From the NCBI GenBank assembly GCA_013285645.1, contig JABDHJ010000005.1, positions 1-64,000 on the forward strand: DNA of 64,000 nt. The letters run 5' to 3'. Positions 16,915-26,473 of the stretch are shown piece by piece; positions within the stretch are counted from its first letter, which is position 1, and each line of letters opens with the position of its first letter. Source of the DNA: Verrucomicrobiota bacterium (lineage in GTDB: Bacteria; Verrucomicrobiota; Verrucomicrobiia; Methylacidiphilales; UBA1321). Under the pieces are notes generated by a model. It was not told the origin of the DNA, searched no databases, and saw nothing but the letters and a program-made list of their open reading frames with translations. Both the position numbers and the translations under genes were made by a program.

Positions 16915-19293
16915 CTATTTGTCCGCTGGAGGGCTCGCCTGCACGACTTTCGAGCCGGAATCACGAAGCAACTTGGTGTAGTCGGACATGATGTTGACGG
17001 CTTCGTCCAACTGCGGATCGTCCTTGGGATCCTTGGTAGGATCAGCTGCATCGGGATCAGCCGGTTCGGCATCATCGGACAAATCAACCTTGGGCTTTTT
17101 TTCCACGGGTGGAGCTGCGGGCTGGTTTTGATCCACCATGTCGAGCGTCAGATCGAGCACCTTGTCCCGGGTTCCCTGTCGGGCCAACATGTCCTTTTTA
17201 CGCTCGGCCTTGAGCGTCTTCTGATCGTCCTGCTCCTTGATTCGAACCGCCTCGTTCAAAGAGACGGATTTATCATCCACCTGTTTCTTGTCGTAGGCGA
17301 TGTCCTGCCGGAGATACCCGAAATCAGGCGATGCGGCCACGCGGGCAGCCGAGTTCGCGCGCAAATCAGGCAGGTATGGTTCCGTAAGGCCCATGTGCGT
17401 GTAGGTAGCCGGCGGGACCGTGTCCCAAGGGAGATAGTAGGGCAGCGAGGTCTCTCCAAGTGTGCTTTCAAACGCATCAAGCAGGGAGGGCAGGATGATG
17501 TCCGGCACCACGCCCTTTTGCTGGGTTGAGCCACCCGCGATGCGATAGAACTTTTTGTTGGTCATCTTGAGACTGCCCGCGCCGGGATCGCTCGGGAAGC
17601 CGATGGGCATCCATTGCTCAAGCGGATAGAGCTGCTGAACGGTTCCTTTTCCGTGAGTGCTCTGATCGCCGACGACGACGGCGCGTCCGTAATCCTGCAG
17701 AGCCGCCGCGACAATTTCCGTGGCCGAGGCGCTCATCTTGTTGACCATGACCATGAGAGGTCCGCTATAGATGGGCTTGGATTCTTCAGGATCGAGCTGC
17801 TCGACGGTGGCATCCGAACTGCGGATCTGAACGATCGGCCCGGGTTTGACGAAAAGCCCGGTAAGGTCAGCCGCCTGGACAAGCAGGCCACCGCCGTTAC
17901 CGCGTAGATCGAGAATGATGCCATCAACCTGTTCTTTTTTCAGCCGCTCGACGAGCTTGCCTACATCGACTGCAGTCTTTTCGTAGAAATCATGCAGATC
18001 GATGATGCCGAGTTTTTCCGTGCCGCCATCGGGTAGCTTGTGCTCAATGATATGGGCCTTGGCCAAGCTGTCCTTGATGCTGACTTCATCGCGCTTGAGG
18101 TCGTATATTTTGTGCACGGAACCTTCCGCCGCACCTGCCGGGGCCACTACCAGGCGCACCATGCTGCCCTTGTGTCCGCGGATCATTTCCACGACATGAT
18201 TCAGGTTCATGTCCACCGCATCGACCGGCTCGGCCGTTCCCTGTCCGACCGCAATGATTCGATCACCGGGTTGAAGCCGCTTGTCGAGATCCGCCGGGCC
18301 ACCGGGGATGACTTCCTCGATCGTGGCATAGCCATCATCGGAGCGGAGGACGGCCCCGATGCCGGTCACCGAGTGGTCCAGGGCCAGGATGTTGAAATTC
18401 TGAGCATCAACGGGTTCAAAGTAGGAGGAGTGAGGATCGTAGGCCTCGGTCAAGGCGTTGAGATAAGTCTCGAGCACATCCATGTCCTCTTTCTCCGTAC
18501 CCTCGCGTAGAAGGGCGTCGTACCGCTTGGAGAGACGCTTGATGGTCGCATCCGTCGATTTCTTTTCGAGGCGTCCGTTGAGGAGGTCGTACTTGACCTG
18601 GCCGCGCCAGATTTCCTGCGAAGCGGCGGCGTCCGTAATCCAAGGCGATTTGTGGTCGCGCGTGGTGTACATCTCGTCCTTGGTGAAGTCGTATTTTTCG
18701 TGCACGAGCTTCTCCGCCAGCTTCACGTTTTCGTCCAGGCGCTGCATGTAACGGTTATAAATTTCAAAGGCCGGCCCGATGAGGGCTTCCTCGCTGTTGC
18801 CGTGGAGATAATCGCCGAGATTGTTGCCGTACTTGGCGGTGAATTCGTCCACGTCGCTTTGCAGGAAGAAGAGATGGAAGACGTCGAGCGAATCGAGATA
18901 ATTCTTCAACCAGCGCTGGGACATTTCCGGTGTGATCGGTACCTGCAGATAGTGGCGCTGTTCCAGCAAGGTGCCCACGACGCGCGCGATATCGGCGTCG
19001 CGTTCCGCGTTGTAGACGATCGGCTTGACCTTGGGAAGGACGATGGGAGCGTCCGGCTTGTCGGCGGTTTTGTCGGGAACCTTGGCCGCATTTTTGTCTT
19101 TGGCCGGGCCGGGCGTTTCGGTCGGGCCACCGGTGGCAGGCAGTGGCGTGGCGGGAGGTGTCGCGGATGGCGCAGTAGCGTCGGGCGGCGCAGCCGGCGT
19201 ATCTTGCCCGACAAGAGCGAACGGCAATGTGAGGAACAGGGCCGTCACAAGAAAGGCAAGACGGCTGTGGAATAACTTCGATCGGGATACCAT
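16915..19293 (-). CDS. prc: tail-specific protease (S41, Prc/Tsp)
   Basis: 792 residues with an N-terminal signal peptide (LAFLVTALFLTLPFALVG) and a Pro/Ala-rich linker. Then come the Prc N-terminal helical domain, a PDZ domain (about 310-400, GIGAVLRSDDGYATIEEVIPGGPAD) and the S41 protease core. The Ser/Lys dyad is Ser523 in SASATEI and Lys549 in HGKGTVQQL. The C-terminal DUF3340-like region is charged. It trims periplasmic proteins at their C-terminal ends. It lies 4 nt after serS on the same strand, an unusual pairing that suggests shared transcription. Confidence 0.95.
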   Translation of the reverse strand: MVSRSKLFHSRLAFLVTALFLTLPFALVGQDTPAAPPDATAPSATPPATPLPATGGPTETPGPAKDKNAAKVPDKTADKPDAPIVLPKVKPIVYNAERDADIARVVGTLLEQRHYLQVPITPEMSQRWLKNYLDSLDVFHLFFLQSDVDEFTAKYGNNLGDYLHGNSEEALIGPAFEIYNRYMQRLDENVKLAEKLVHEKYDFTKDEMYTTRDHKSPWITDAAASQEIWRGQVKYDLLNGRLEKKSTDATIKRLSKRYDALLREGTEKEDMDVLETYLNALTEAYDPHSSYFEPVDAQNFNILALDHSVTGIGAVLRSDDGYATIEEVIPGGPADLDKRLQPGDRIIAVGQGTAEPVDAVDMNLNHVVEMIRGHKGSMVRLVVAPAGAAEGSVHKIYDLKRDEVSIKDSLAKAHIIEHKLPDGGTEKLGIIDLHDFYEKTAVDVGKLVERLKKEQVDGIILDLRGNGGGLLVQAADLTGLFVKPGPIVQIRSSDATVEQLDPEESKPIYSGPLMVMVNKMSASATEIVAAALQDYGRAVVVGDQSTHGKGTVQQLYPLEQWMPIGFPSDPGAGSLKMTNKKFYRIAGGSTQQKGVVPDIILPSLLDAFESTLGETSLPYYLPWDTVPPATYTHMGLTEPYLPDLRANSAARVAASPDFGYLRQDIAYDKKQVDDKSVSLNEAVRIKEQDDQKTLKAERKKDMLARQGTRDKVLDLTLDMVDQNQPAAPPVEKKPKVDLSDDAEPADPDAADPTKDPKDDPQLDEAVNIMSDYTKLLRDSGSKVVQASPPADK

Positions 19294-19297
19294 AATT

Positions 19298-20572
19298 TTA
19301 GAGCTGGCTTAGGCCTCCGAGATACGACCGGAGCGGTTCAGGGATGACGACATGGCCATCCGCCTGTTGATATGTTTCCAGCAAAGCGATAAAGAGTCGC
19401 GGCAACGCGGTGCCGGAACCGTTAAGAGTATGACAGAAGATATTTTTTCCTTCACTGTTCTTATAGCGTAGATTCATCCGGCGCGCTTGGAAATCCTCGA
19501 AGTTGCTGCAGGAGGAAACTTCCAGCCAGGCACCCACGCCCGGAGCCCAGACCTCAATATCATAGCACTTCGCGGCCCCAAAGCCAATGTCGCCGGTACA
19601 AAGGGAGACGACTCGGTAATGGAGGCCGAGGTCCTTGAGCACTCGCTCGGCGTGGCCGACGAGGACTTCCAGCGTGGCGTACGATTCTTCCGGAGTGACA
19701 ATGTGAACGAGCTCCACCTTGTCAAATTGATGGACGCGGGTGATACCGCGGGTGTCCTTGCCTGCACTGCCGGCTTCGCGACGGAAGCAGGGAGTATAGG
19801 CAGCGTATTGAATGGGCAAACGATCAGCGGCGAGAATTTCCTCGCGATGGAGGTTGGTCACCGGGACTTCGGCGGTGGGAATAAGATAAAGCGGCGGTTC
19901 TTCTTCCACGCGGTACATATCCTCCGCAAATTTGGCCAAGGATGTCGTTCCCTGAATGGTTTCGCCACGGACCAAGAGAGGCGGAGATACTTCGGTATAG
20001 CCGTGTTGGGTTGTATGGAGATCAAGCAGGTAATTAATCAGTGCACGCTCAAGACGCGCGCCCTGCCCCTTGAATACAATAAAGCCGCTGCCCGAAATCT
20101 TGGTGGCTGCCTCGAGATCGAGCAGGCCGAGCTGCGTTCCGATTTCCCAATGCGGCTTGGGCTTGAAAGTAAATTCCACCGGTTTACCGATGACACGCTC
20201 GATACGATTGTCCTCCGCGCTTTTGCCGACGGGAACCGAGTCGTGATTGATGTTGGGGATGCGGAGAAGAAGGTCGCTCTGCTCGGCCTCGATCTTGGTC
20301 AGTTCCTGGTCGAGCTTGGCGATTTGTTCACCCACGGCCTTCATCTTCGCGGAAACTTCCGCGATATCGCCGCCCTTGGCCTTGACCGCGCCGATCTCTT
20401 TGCTGGCACGATTGCGTTCGCTCTTGAGCGCTTCGCTTTCCTGCAAATGTTTGCGGCGTTGCTCGTCCAGAACGAGAACTTGGGCAATCAATTTTTCATC
20501 GCCGGTATTTCGGCGGGCGAGGCGTTCCCGATAAAAATCAGGGTTTTCGCGAATCTTGCGTACATCGAGCAT
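19298..20572 (-). CDS. serS: seryl-tRNA synthetase
   Basis: 424 residues. The N-terminal coiled-coil arm (about 25-110) that grips tRNA-Ser is clear, followed by the class II catalytic domain: motif 2 around TRGITRVHQFDKVELV and motif 3 around LNGSGTALPRLFIALLE. It charges tRNA-Ser with serine in the cytosol. ATG 20572 starts MLDVRKIRENPDF, the canonical SerRS N-terminus. prc follows after 4 nt. Confidence 0.98.
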   Translation of the reverse strand: MLDVRKIRENPDFYRERLARRNTGDEKLIAQVLVLDEQRRKHLQESEALKSERNRASKEIGAVKAKGGDIAEVSAKMKAVGEQIAKLDQELTKIEAEQSDLLLRIPNINHDSVPVGKSAEDNRIERVIGKPVEFTFKPKPHWEIGTQLGLLDLEAATKISGSGFIVFKGQGARLERALINYLLDLHTTQHGYTEVSPPLLVRGETIQGTTSLAKFAEDMYRVEEEPPLYLIPTAEVPVTNLHREEILAADRLPIQYAAYTPCFRREAGSAGKDTRGITRVHQFDKVELVHIVTPEESYATLEVLVGHAERVLKDLGLHYRVVSLCTGDIGFGAAKCYDIEVWAPGVGAWLEVSSCSNFEDFQARRMNLRYKNSEGKNIFCHTLNGSGTALPRLFIALLETYQQADGHVVIPEPLRSYLGGLSQL

Positions 20573-20718
20573 AGGTGAGAAGCATGAATATCCCGTTAAG
20601 ACCCCCTTTGCGCAAGCCTTTGAATACCAAGTAACAAAGTTTTAATGGCCGGGTAAGTTCCGGGCAAGCCGTCACCGGACATTCGGCCTACGAGAAATTC
20701 CGTTAATTCCATCAAATC

Positions 20719-20741
20719 AGCGACGGTCATAGACCGTCGCT
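20719..20741. terminator. 10-bp palindrome downstream of PHP gene
   Basis: AGCGACGGTC and GACCGTCGCT pair around ATA, 13 nt past the stop of the minus-strand PHP gene. Related CGACGGTCATAGACCGCCGC units occur at 41899-41930, 43290-43317 and 54262-54290, so this is a dispersed repeat that may also end transcription. Confidence 0.5.
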
Positions 20742-20753
20742 GCATTAAAAGGA

Positions 20754-21467
20754 TTAAGAAACTTCTTCCGGCTTGGGGACGGGTTTGCGTTTGCGGCGGA
20801 GGCGGAAGACGTTGTTCCAGGTCTTTTTCAGGGCGTTGGCGGGCGTGAGGTAGCGCTGGCGGAGGGCGGGGCCTTTGCGGATGGCATTGAGTACGCCCAC
20901 AAGGGAAAACTCGTCCGCTTCGAGGATGCTGTAGGCGGTGCCGAGGGCGGCGCTGTCGTGGGCATCACTGGAGGCGGTCATCGGGAGGCCGCGCGCTTGG
21001 GCATAGTTGAAGGCGTGTTTGTTGTAGCGCTTGAGCGTGGTGGCCGCGTTGAAGACCTCAATGGCATCGATATTAAGAGTCTCGAGGACCGGCTCACGGA
21101 TGCCGGCGCGAAAGAAATCGTAGGGATGCGGCGGGATGGCCAAGCCACCCGCCTTGTGAATAAGCTCCACGGCTTCGATGGCGGGGATGCCTTTGAGATC
21201 AGGCAGAGTAATCCCCAGCGCGAGGAGATGGCCTTCGGCGGTGGTGATTTCTTGCCCGGGAATGATGAGCAAGCCATCGACCGGCAACCCCTCCTTGTTC
21301 ATGAAACCGTGCTGCATGAAGTAATCGACGCAGGCGCAGGTGTTGTGATCGGTGATGGCGAAACCGTGAAGCCCCCGGGCGCGGGCCTCGGCGACAAGGG
21401 CTTCCGGCTCAGCCACGCCATCGGCGGAGAAGCGGGAGTGGCTGTGAAGATCGATGGAAAGTTGCAT
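20754..21467 (-). CDS. PHP-domain metal-dependent phosphoesterase
   Basis: 237 residues. The PHP metal-binding motifs are clear: DLHSHSRFSADG at the N-terminus, AITDHNTCACVDYF, PHPYDFFR and ASSDAHDSAALG. Members of this subgroup act on nucleotides or short oligonucleotides (for example the RnaAM/YciV 5'-3' exonucleases). The exact substrate cannot be told. The basic C-terminal tail (KKTWNNVFRLRRKRKPVPK) could bind nucleic acid. It stands alone, flanked by repeats. Confidence 0.85.
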   Translation of the reverse strand: MQLSIDLHSHSRFSADGVAEPEALVAEARARGLHGFAITDHNTCACVDYFMQHGFMNKEGLPVDGLLIIPGQEITTAEGHLLALGITLPDLKGIPAIEAVELIHKAGGLAIPPHPYDFFRAGIREPVLETLNIDAIEVFNAATTLKRYNKHAFNYAQARGLPMTASSDAHDSAALGTAYSILEADEFSLVGVLNAIRKGPALRQRYLTPANALKKTWNNVFRLRRKRKPVPKPEEVS

Positions 21468-21614
21468 GTCGTTAATTCGGACGCCACCAAGGGCCCTACC
21501 CTACTTTAGGAGATAGAGCGCCGAGAGCAAGCGTTCGAGAAGCCGATACTGAAATGTTACACCGTAAATTTCACTTTACTGTCTCGTAAATAACTCCTGC
21601 TTTTTGAGAGACTT

Positions 21615-21769
21615 TTTTCCGCGAAAGTGATCGGCCTGCTCTGGGAATCGGACGATACGCTCACCTATTATGTCGATGGCGTCGAACTCATGAAGGGGAC
21701 TTACAAGTCGGCAAGGACGCCCCTTACGCGCACATCCTCTGCAATCTCGCCGTCGGCCACGGAGGGAAG
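21615..21769 (+). pseudogene. remnant of a GH16-like glycoside hydrolase
   Basis: Frame 21615 onwards reads VIGLLWESDDTLTYYVDGVE, which fits the GH16/concanavalin-like pattern of a strand ending in YVDG. After KGTYK a one-base shift restores VGKDAPYAHILCNLAVGHGG, matching the ilNLAVGG block of the same fold. The fragment has no start or catalytic motif and is followed by a TGATCCTTCGACAAACTC repeat (21779-21808) and a CCGCCG palindrome (21888-21913). The rest of 21468-21921 holds no other gene. Confidence 0.6.
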
Positions 21770-21921
21770 GCAACCGAACTGATCCTTCGACAAACTCAGG
21801 ATGACTAATGAGATTTTTGGAATTTAATGAGGATCTTCTGCCCGAAGACTGAATTGTCGCCCGACTGTTGGCTCGAAGAGAAGGCATCGCCGCCGAGCTC
21901 TGCGGCGGCTACCTCAGAGCC

Positions 21922-22644
21922 TTACACCGCGTTCGCCAAGCGCTCGGCCAAACGCGCTGGCAAACCGGCATTCATGATCTTGGCCTGCGCTTTGGCGAGA
22001 TCATAGGGCAGACGTCGTAACTCGATGGTATTCGCGCCGGAATCGAAGATGACATAGGCCGAGCGCCAGTCGCCATCGCGGGGCTGGCCCACGCTGCCGA
22101 CATTGACGAAATATTTCTTCTCCGGCTGGATATCGATCTTCTTGTAGAAGAACTCGTGCACCTTGGTGTCCCGGATAAAAACGTGGGGAACGTGGGTGTG
22201 ACCGAAGAAACAGATGTTGGTCTTCTGGTATTGGAAGCTGCTTTCCGCCTCCAAGCAGGAGAAGACGTAACCCCAGCGGTTCGGCTGATCCAGAGTGGAA
22301 TGAACAACGGTAAAAGAATTGACAGGGCGTTGCAGCGGCAGGGCGCGAAGAAATTCCCGCTGTTCCTTGGTCAACTGGGAACGCGTGTAGCGAATGGCCG
22401 AAAGCGCCATGTCGTTGAAGTGCTCGACCTCTCGTCCTTCGGATGCTTCCTCATCGTGGTTGCCTTTGACGATGGGACAACCCAGCGCGCGCACGATTTC
22501 GAGGCACTCCCGGGGGTTGGCGTTATAGCCAACAATGTCACCGATGCAGACCGTGTGGGTGACGGCCTGAGCTTGCATGTCCTCGAGCACAGCTTCTAGT
22601 GCTTCAAGGTTACTGTGGACGTCTCCAAAAATGCCAAATCTCAT
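21922..22644 (-). CDS. metallophosphoesterase (YfcE/calcineurin-like)
   Basis: 240 residues with the full di-metal motif set: GDVHSN near the N-terminus, GDIVGYNANP, GNHDEE, VHSTLDQP and GHTHVPHVF. Such proteins hydrolyse phosphodiesters or phosphoproteins; the substrate cannot be told from the sequence. Single gene on the minus strand, 50 bp from the TPR/ABC operon upstream, possibly its last member. Confidence 0.88.
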   Translation of the reverse strand: MRFGIFGDVHSNLEALEAVLEDMQAQAVTHTVCIGDIVGYNANPRECLEIVRALGCPIVKGNHDEEASEGREVEHFNDMALSAIRYTRSQLTKEQREFLRALPLQRPVNSFTVVHSTLDQPNRWGYVFSCLEAESSFQYQKTNICFFGHTHVPHVFIRDTKVHEFFYKKIDIQPEKKYFVNVGSVGQPRDGDWRSAYVIFDSGANTIELRRLPYDLAKAQAKIMNAGLPARLAERLANAV

Positions 22645-22695
22645 TGCGAATAGCCCGACGACACGCGTCGGATGGTCTAACCTAAGGACGGTATC

Positions 22696-23493
22696 CTAAT
22701 TGGGAAAGACTCTTTTTTCTTTTGGCACCGAAAGTTTTTGTTCCAGGCGACGGATATTTGATTCGATCTTCTCTTTCCAGTGCTCCTTCATCTCCCGTTG
22801 CGCGGGGGTAAGCTTCTCCCATAACGCCCTCCACGCCTCGTAAGCCCCTTGGTCGTCACCCGCGAGACCGTACATGATCGCGGGGAAGCGCTCGAGGTAA
22901 ACCGGGGCGTTCGGGAGTTCGCTGGCCCGTTGATAATAGTAGGCGGCGTTCTTGTAATCTTTCAGCCGTTGTTGGTAAAGCAACCCCGTATCGGACCAAA
23001 GCCTCCAGTATTCAGGGTTGTTCTCAATGCCCCGTTTATAGACATCGAGCCCTTTATCGATCCAAAAGCGGGCGGCCTTGAGACGACGCAGCTCGTTGGG
23101 CTGGGTCACGTCCCTCTCAGCACCGACCGAGGCGTTCCAGGCAAGTTGCCAACCTCCCATGTCCCAAAAAACAGGGGCCCTCGGTTGGAGAGAGGTGCAC
23201 AGATTGACGAGCCCCCCCATCCGGAACCACTCCTGATTTTCCCACGCGGTGGTGACTTCGAGCCAGATGAAATCGGCCACCACGCTGCGCATGCCGCTTA
23301 AAATGCCGATGGTAAGTCCCTGCCCGAGTTCATCACGCATCTGCCGGTTCATGACAAGGCCATGATACCGGAGGTTGTCCTGCTCCCGGGCGATCTGCTG
23401 TTCCCAGACAATCTTGACCGGCGCCCATAGCCCCAACAGGAGGGCGATCAGCATGGCGCGGCGAAGCCGCAGATTCAACGGAAGACCGTTCAT
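22696..23493 (-). CDS. membrane-anchored TPR-like protein
   Basis: 265 residues. A basic N-terminus is followed by one hydrophobic helix (AMLIALLLGLWAPVKIV), then an extracytoplasmic helical region with TPR-like repeats: WIDKGLDVYKRGIENNPEYW, TGLLYQQRLKDYKNAAYYYQRASEL. It overlaps the start of the preceding ABC permease gene by 4 bp, so it is translationally coupled and is probably an accessory part of that transporter. Function otherwise unknown. Confidence 0.75.
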   Translation of the reverse strand: MNGLPLNLRLRRAMLIALLLGLWAPVKIVWEQQIAREQDNLRYHGLVMNRQMRDELGQGLTIGILSGMRSVVADFIWLEVTTAWENQEWFRMGGLVNLCTSLQPRAPVFWDMGGWQLAWNASVGAERDVTQPNELRRLKAARFWIDKGLDVYKRGIENNPEYWRLWSDTGLLYQQRLKDYKNAAYYYQRASELPNAPVYLERFPAIMYGLAGDDQGAYEAWRALWEKLTPAQREMKEHWKEKIESNIRRLEQKLSVPKEKRVFPN

Positions 23494-24410
23494 ATCTCGC
23501 GATAATCAAAAATGACGACACTTACCGCCAGCAACACGATGACGTAGACGTTCGCATAACAGAGGAGATTGAGCACATCGTGCCACGGGACCCGGTTGCC
23601 CGCCAAAATCTCATCCACAATGGTGAAGGAATTCATGTCCGGAATCAGGAGGGCAATCAGACCAATGAGACCGCTTTGCCAAATGGTCGTCTCGGCCCCA
23701 TGCGACAGCCAAAATGTGCGGGCCAGACTTTCCCCGTGTCCGATGAGATAGATCATGAAAGTGGTGATGATCGTGAAAATCCAAGAGGTGGCAAAAGTGG
23801 AGATCAGAAGGCCGATGGCCGCCGTCATGACGATCTTCGCAAAAATCAGGAGCACCGCCTCGACGAGTTGGGGATCACGCACCTGTTTGATAATTTGCGC
23901 CGCGTCGTGGTCGTGCATGCTTTGGGCGGTCGGGGTATGCTTCAAGTCCATTTGCGCGTAGTTCGCTTCAACCGCGGCAAGGCCGACGCTCTCCTGCCAG
24001 TAAAGGGTTGCGGCAAAAGCCAATGACATCAGCGCCACCGAAAGAGCAAGGAGAAGCACCACGCCGACGAATTTCCCGAGCAAAAACTCCGCGCGCCGGA
24101 CCGGCTTGGCCAGGATCGTGTAGATGGTGCGCTTATCCAGTTCCTGGGGAATCAGGAGCGCCGTGGAAAGCAATGCGATAAAAAAGCCGAACAAGCCGAT
24201 CGCACCACAGCCGAAATCTTTCACGAACTTGATTTGTTCCGAGAATAATCCGGCGGCGTCGATGTCCGGCGTCGCCAATTGGGAAACGGTCACAGAACTG
24301 CAGATGAGGACCAGGCCGAAGATCAGCAGCACGTTCAGCACCTTCTGCCTCACTGCTTCCGTGAGGGTATTGCGGGCAATAATGAGAATGCGGTGGAGAG
24401 AGGAGATCAT
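23490..24410 (-). CDS. ABC-2 type transporter permease
   Basis: 306 residues with about six hydrophobic helices. It starts with the RILIIARNTLTEAVRQKVL pattern of NosY-type ABC-2 permeases. An extracytoplasmic segment of some 60 residues lies between helices 2 and 4. It forms the membrane channel for the ATPase encoded just upstream, with which it overlaps by 4 bp, and overlaps the TPR gene downstream by 4 bp. The substrate is unknown. Confidence 0.88.
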   Translation of the reverse strand: MISSLHRILIIARNTLTEAVRQKVLNVLLIFGLVLICSSVTVSQLATPDIDAAGLFSEQIKFVKDFGCGAIGLFGFFIALLSTALLIPQELDKRTIYTILAKPVRRAEFLLGKFVGVVLLLALSVALMSLAFAATLYWQESVGLAAVEANYAQMDLKHTPTAQSMHDHDAAQIIKQVRDPQLVEAVLLIFAKIVMTAAIGLLISTFATSWIFTIITTFMIYLIGHGESLARTFWLSHGAETTIWQSGLIGLIALLIPDMNSFTIVDEILAGNRVPWHDVLNLLCYANVYVIVLLAVSVVIFDYREI

Positions 24411-25318
24411 GGGCGGGGGGAATCCTTGGATACGAAATCGGGTTGCGCCTGGACCGTGCGCAAATAGAGCTGCTCCAACGAAAGATGGGGACGCGTGAAG
24501 CGGATTTCACTTTCATTGACGCCGGTCTGGCCGATGAACTTGCGGAGTCGTTCCTGCTGTTCGGGGTTCATCTCGGCGGGAATGAGTACCTGCGTGCTTT
24601 GGTTCTCGGTCAAAAGCGATTCGAGCGAGCCTTCGAGCACCTTTTTGCCCAAGGAGAAAATGGCCACGCGATCGGCCACTTCCTGCACCTGCTCGAGCAG
24701 ATGGGAGGAAAAGACAACGGTCTTACCCATCTTTTTTAACTTCAAGATGAGATCACGAATTTGGGCCGAGCCCAGCGGATCGACTCCGGCTGTAGGTTCG
24801 TCGAGGAAAAGGAGATCGGGATCGTGGATCAGCGCCTGCGCCAGCCCGATGCGCTGGAGCATTCCCTTCGAGTAGGAGCGCAAAGGACGCTCCCGCCCGT
24901 TTTGCAGGCCGACGAGATCGATGAGTTCCTCTATCCGCTTATCCAACTTGTCACCGGTCACTCCGCAAAGCTTGCCGTAGAAGCGCAAGGTCTCGTCACC
25001 ATTGAGAAAGGCATAAAAATAAGGATTCTCCGGAAGAAAACCGACCCGGCGGCGCGCCTCAAGGCTTTCGGGAGGAAGCCCAAAGACCCGCGCTTCGCCC
25101 TCGGTGGCGACAATCAATCCGAGCAAAAGCTTCAGCGTTGTGCTCTTGCCCGAGCCGTTGGGACCGAGTAGTCCGAAAACTTCGCCCTGCTTGACTTGCA
25201 AATTGAGGCCGTCCAGGGCGACCAGTACCTTGCGCTTCCACGTGAGCGGATAGCGCTTGGTCAGACCAATTGTCTCGACGGCTAAAGGTGGAGCCGCAAC
25301 GGTAGAAGTTTCCATCAC
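24407..25318 (-). CDS. ABC transporter ATP-binding protein
   Basis: 303 residues. Walker A is GPNGSGKST, the signature is SYSKGMLQR, Walker B is LLFLDEPTAG and the H-loop is SSHLLEQ. The C-terminal 80 residues match the extension seen in ABC-2 exporters. It powers the permease encoded immediately downstream (4-bp overlap). First gene of a three-gene operon: ATPase, permease, TPR protein. Confidence 0.95.
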   Translation of the reverse strand: MMETSTVAAPPLAVETIGLTKRYPLTWKRKVLVALDGLNLQVKQGEVFGLLGPNGSGKSTTLKLLLGLIVATEGEARVFGLPPESLEARRRVGFLPENPYFYAFLNGDETLRFYGKLCGVTGDKLDKRIEELIDLVGLQNGRERPLRSYSKGMLQRIGLAQALIHDPDLLFLDEPTAGVDPLGSAQIRDLILKLKKMGKTVVFSSHLLEQVQEVADRVAIFSLGKKVLEGSLESLLTENQSTQVLIPAEMNPEQQERLRKFIGQTGVNESEIRFTRPHLSLEQLYLRTVQAQPDFVSKDSPRP

Positions 25319-25423
25319 TCTAATTTTAGTGATGCCACCTTACTTGCCAATGGCAAAGTGGTGACAGACACGTAATCTGTCGGCCCTCAAGAGACCCCTG
25401 CGAAAGTCGTCCTCCAAACAATC

Positions 25424-25605
25424 TGTCATCCTTGCGAAGGCGAGCCTCTCGCAGGTTCGATGAGGGAGGATTTTCCTTTGGAATAGAAATCAGTTCGCCA
25501 ACGGTCAAATATCTTCCCGGAGCGAGAGCAGGTCCTTCGACTGCGGCTCGAGGAAGTCTTGTGATTATAGGAAATCCATGGCTCGCCTTCGCTCAGGATG
25601 ACGGC
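25424..25605. repeat. inverted pair of dispersed repeats (REPIN-like)
   Basis: GTCATCCTTGCGAAGGCGAG (near 25424-25446) is matched in opposite orientation by GGCTCGCCTTCGCTCAGGAT (near 25580-25602), leaving a 130-bp interior with no gene. The whole gap 25319-25660 is otherwise empty. Confidence 0.65.
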
Positions 25606-25660
25606 CTTTTTAAAATCGTGAGTTTTGCAGAGGGTCTCCTCAAGAATGCCCCCTGAGACC

Positions 25661-26359
25661 CTAGGTCCGGGCCGGTTCGTCTTCGCTGATGCGATAACCG
25701 ACGCCGCGAACCGTTTCGATATAGTTGGCCAGCGGTCCGAGTTTCTCGCGCAGACGACGCACGTGAGTATCGACGGTGCGAGTGTCGATCGCGCTTTCGT
25801 AACCCCAGACATCGTTGAGCAGGCGGTCGCGACCATGCACGCGGCCCCGGCGTTCCATGAGAAGGGCGAGAAGCCGGAATTCGGTCGCGGTGAGGTCAAC
25901 GGTCTGGCCCTTGACCAGGACTTCATGCCGGGCGTGGTCGAGCACCAGTTCACCGACGATCAGTTTTTCGAGAGTGGGCGTCTTGTCCTTGCCCCGGCGC
26001 AGCGAGCGGTTGATACGCAGGATCAGTTCGCGAGGACTGAATGGCTTGGTGACGTAATCGTCCGCACCGAGTTCGAGGCCGACGACCTTGTCGACTTCCT
26101 CGCCCTTGGCCGTGAGCATGATGACCGGGATGTGGCGGGTCGCGGCGTCGCCCTTGAGTACCTTGCAAATCTCGAGGCCGGACATCCCCGGCAGCATGAG
26201 GTCGAGAATGATCAGCGAGGGCGAATCGTTCCGAGCCTTGGCGAGGGCGGCGGCTCCATCTTCGGCAGTCGAAACCTGAAAGCCCGCACCGCGCAGATTG
26301 ACGACGAGCATATCGATGACGTCTGTTTCGTCATCCACCACCAAGATTTTGTGTTGCAT
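25661..26359 (-). CDS. OmpR/PhoB-family response regulator
   Basis: 232 residues. Receiver domain with acidic pair VVDDETD, acceptor Asp in LIILDLMLPGMSG and Lys in MLTAKGEE, then a winged-helix DNA-binding domain ending AIDTRTVDTHVRRLREKLG and VRGVGYRI. It is a transcription factor switched by phosphorylation. No kinase is adjacent; the hybrid kinase at 14903 is 9 kb away and may be unrelated. Confidence 0.95.
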   Translation of the reverse strand: MQHKILVVDDETDVIDMLVVNLRGAGFQVSTAEDGAAALAKARNDSPSLIILDLMLPGMSGLEICKVLKGDAATRHIPVIMLTAKGEEVDKVVGLELGADDYVTKPFSPRELILRINRSLRRGKDKTPTLEKLIVGELVLDHARHEVLVKGQTVDLTATEFRLLALLMERRGRVHGRDRLLNDVWGYESAIDTRTVDTHVRRLREKLGPLANYIETVRGVGYRISEDEPART

Positions 26360-26473
26360 AAAGTTGAATCCATCGCGCCAAACGGCACGCGGATGTCATG
26401 CAGATGTAGCCGATATGGAAGCCCTTGGACAAGCTCACGCTTCGTTACATTTCCGTGACGTAGCCATCCAAAC

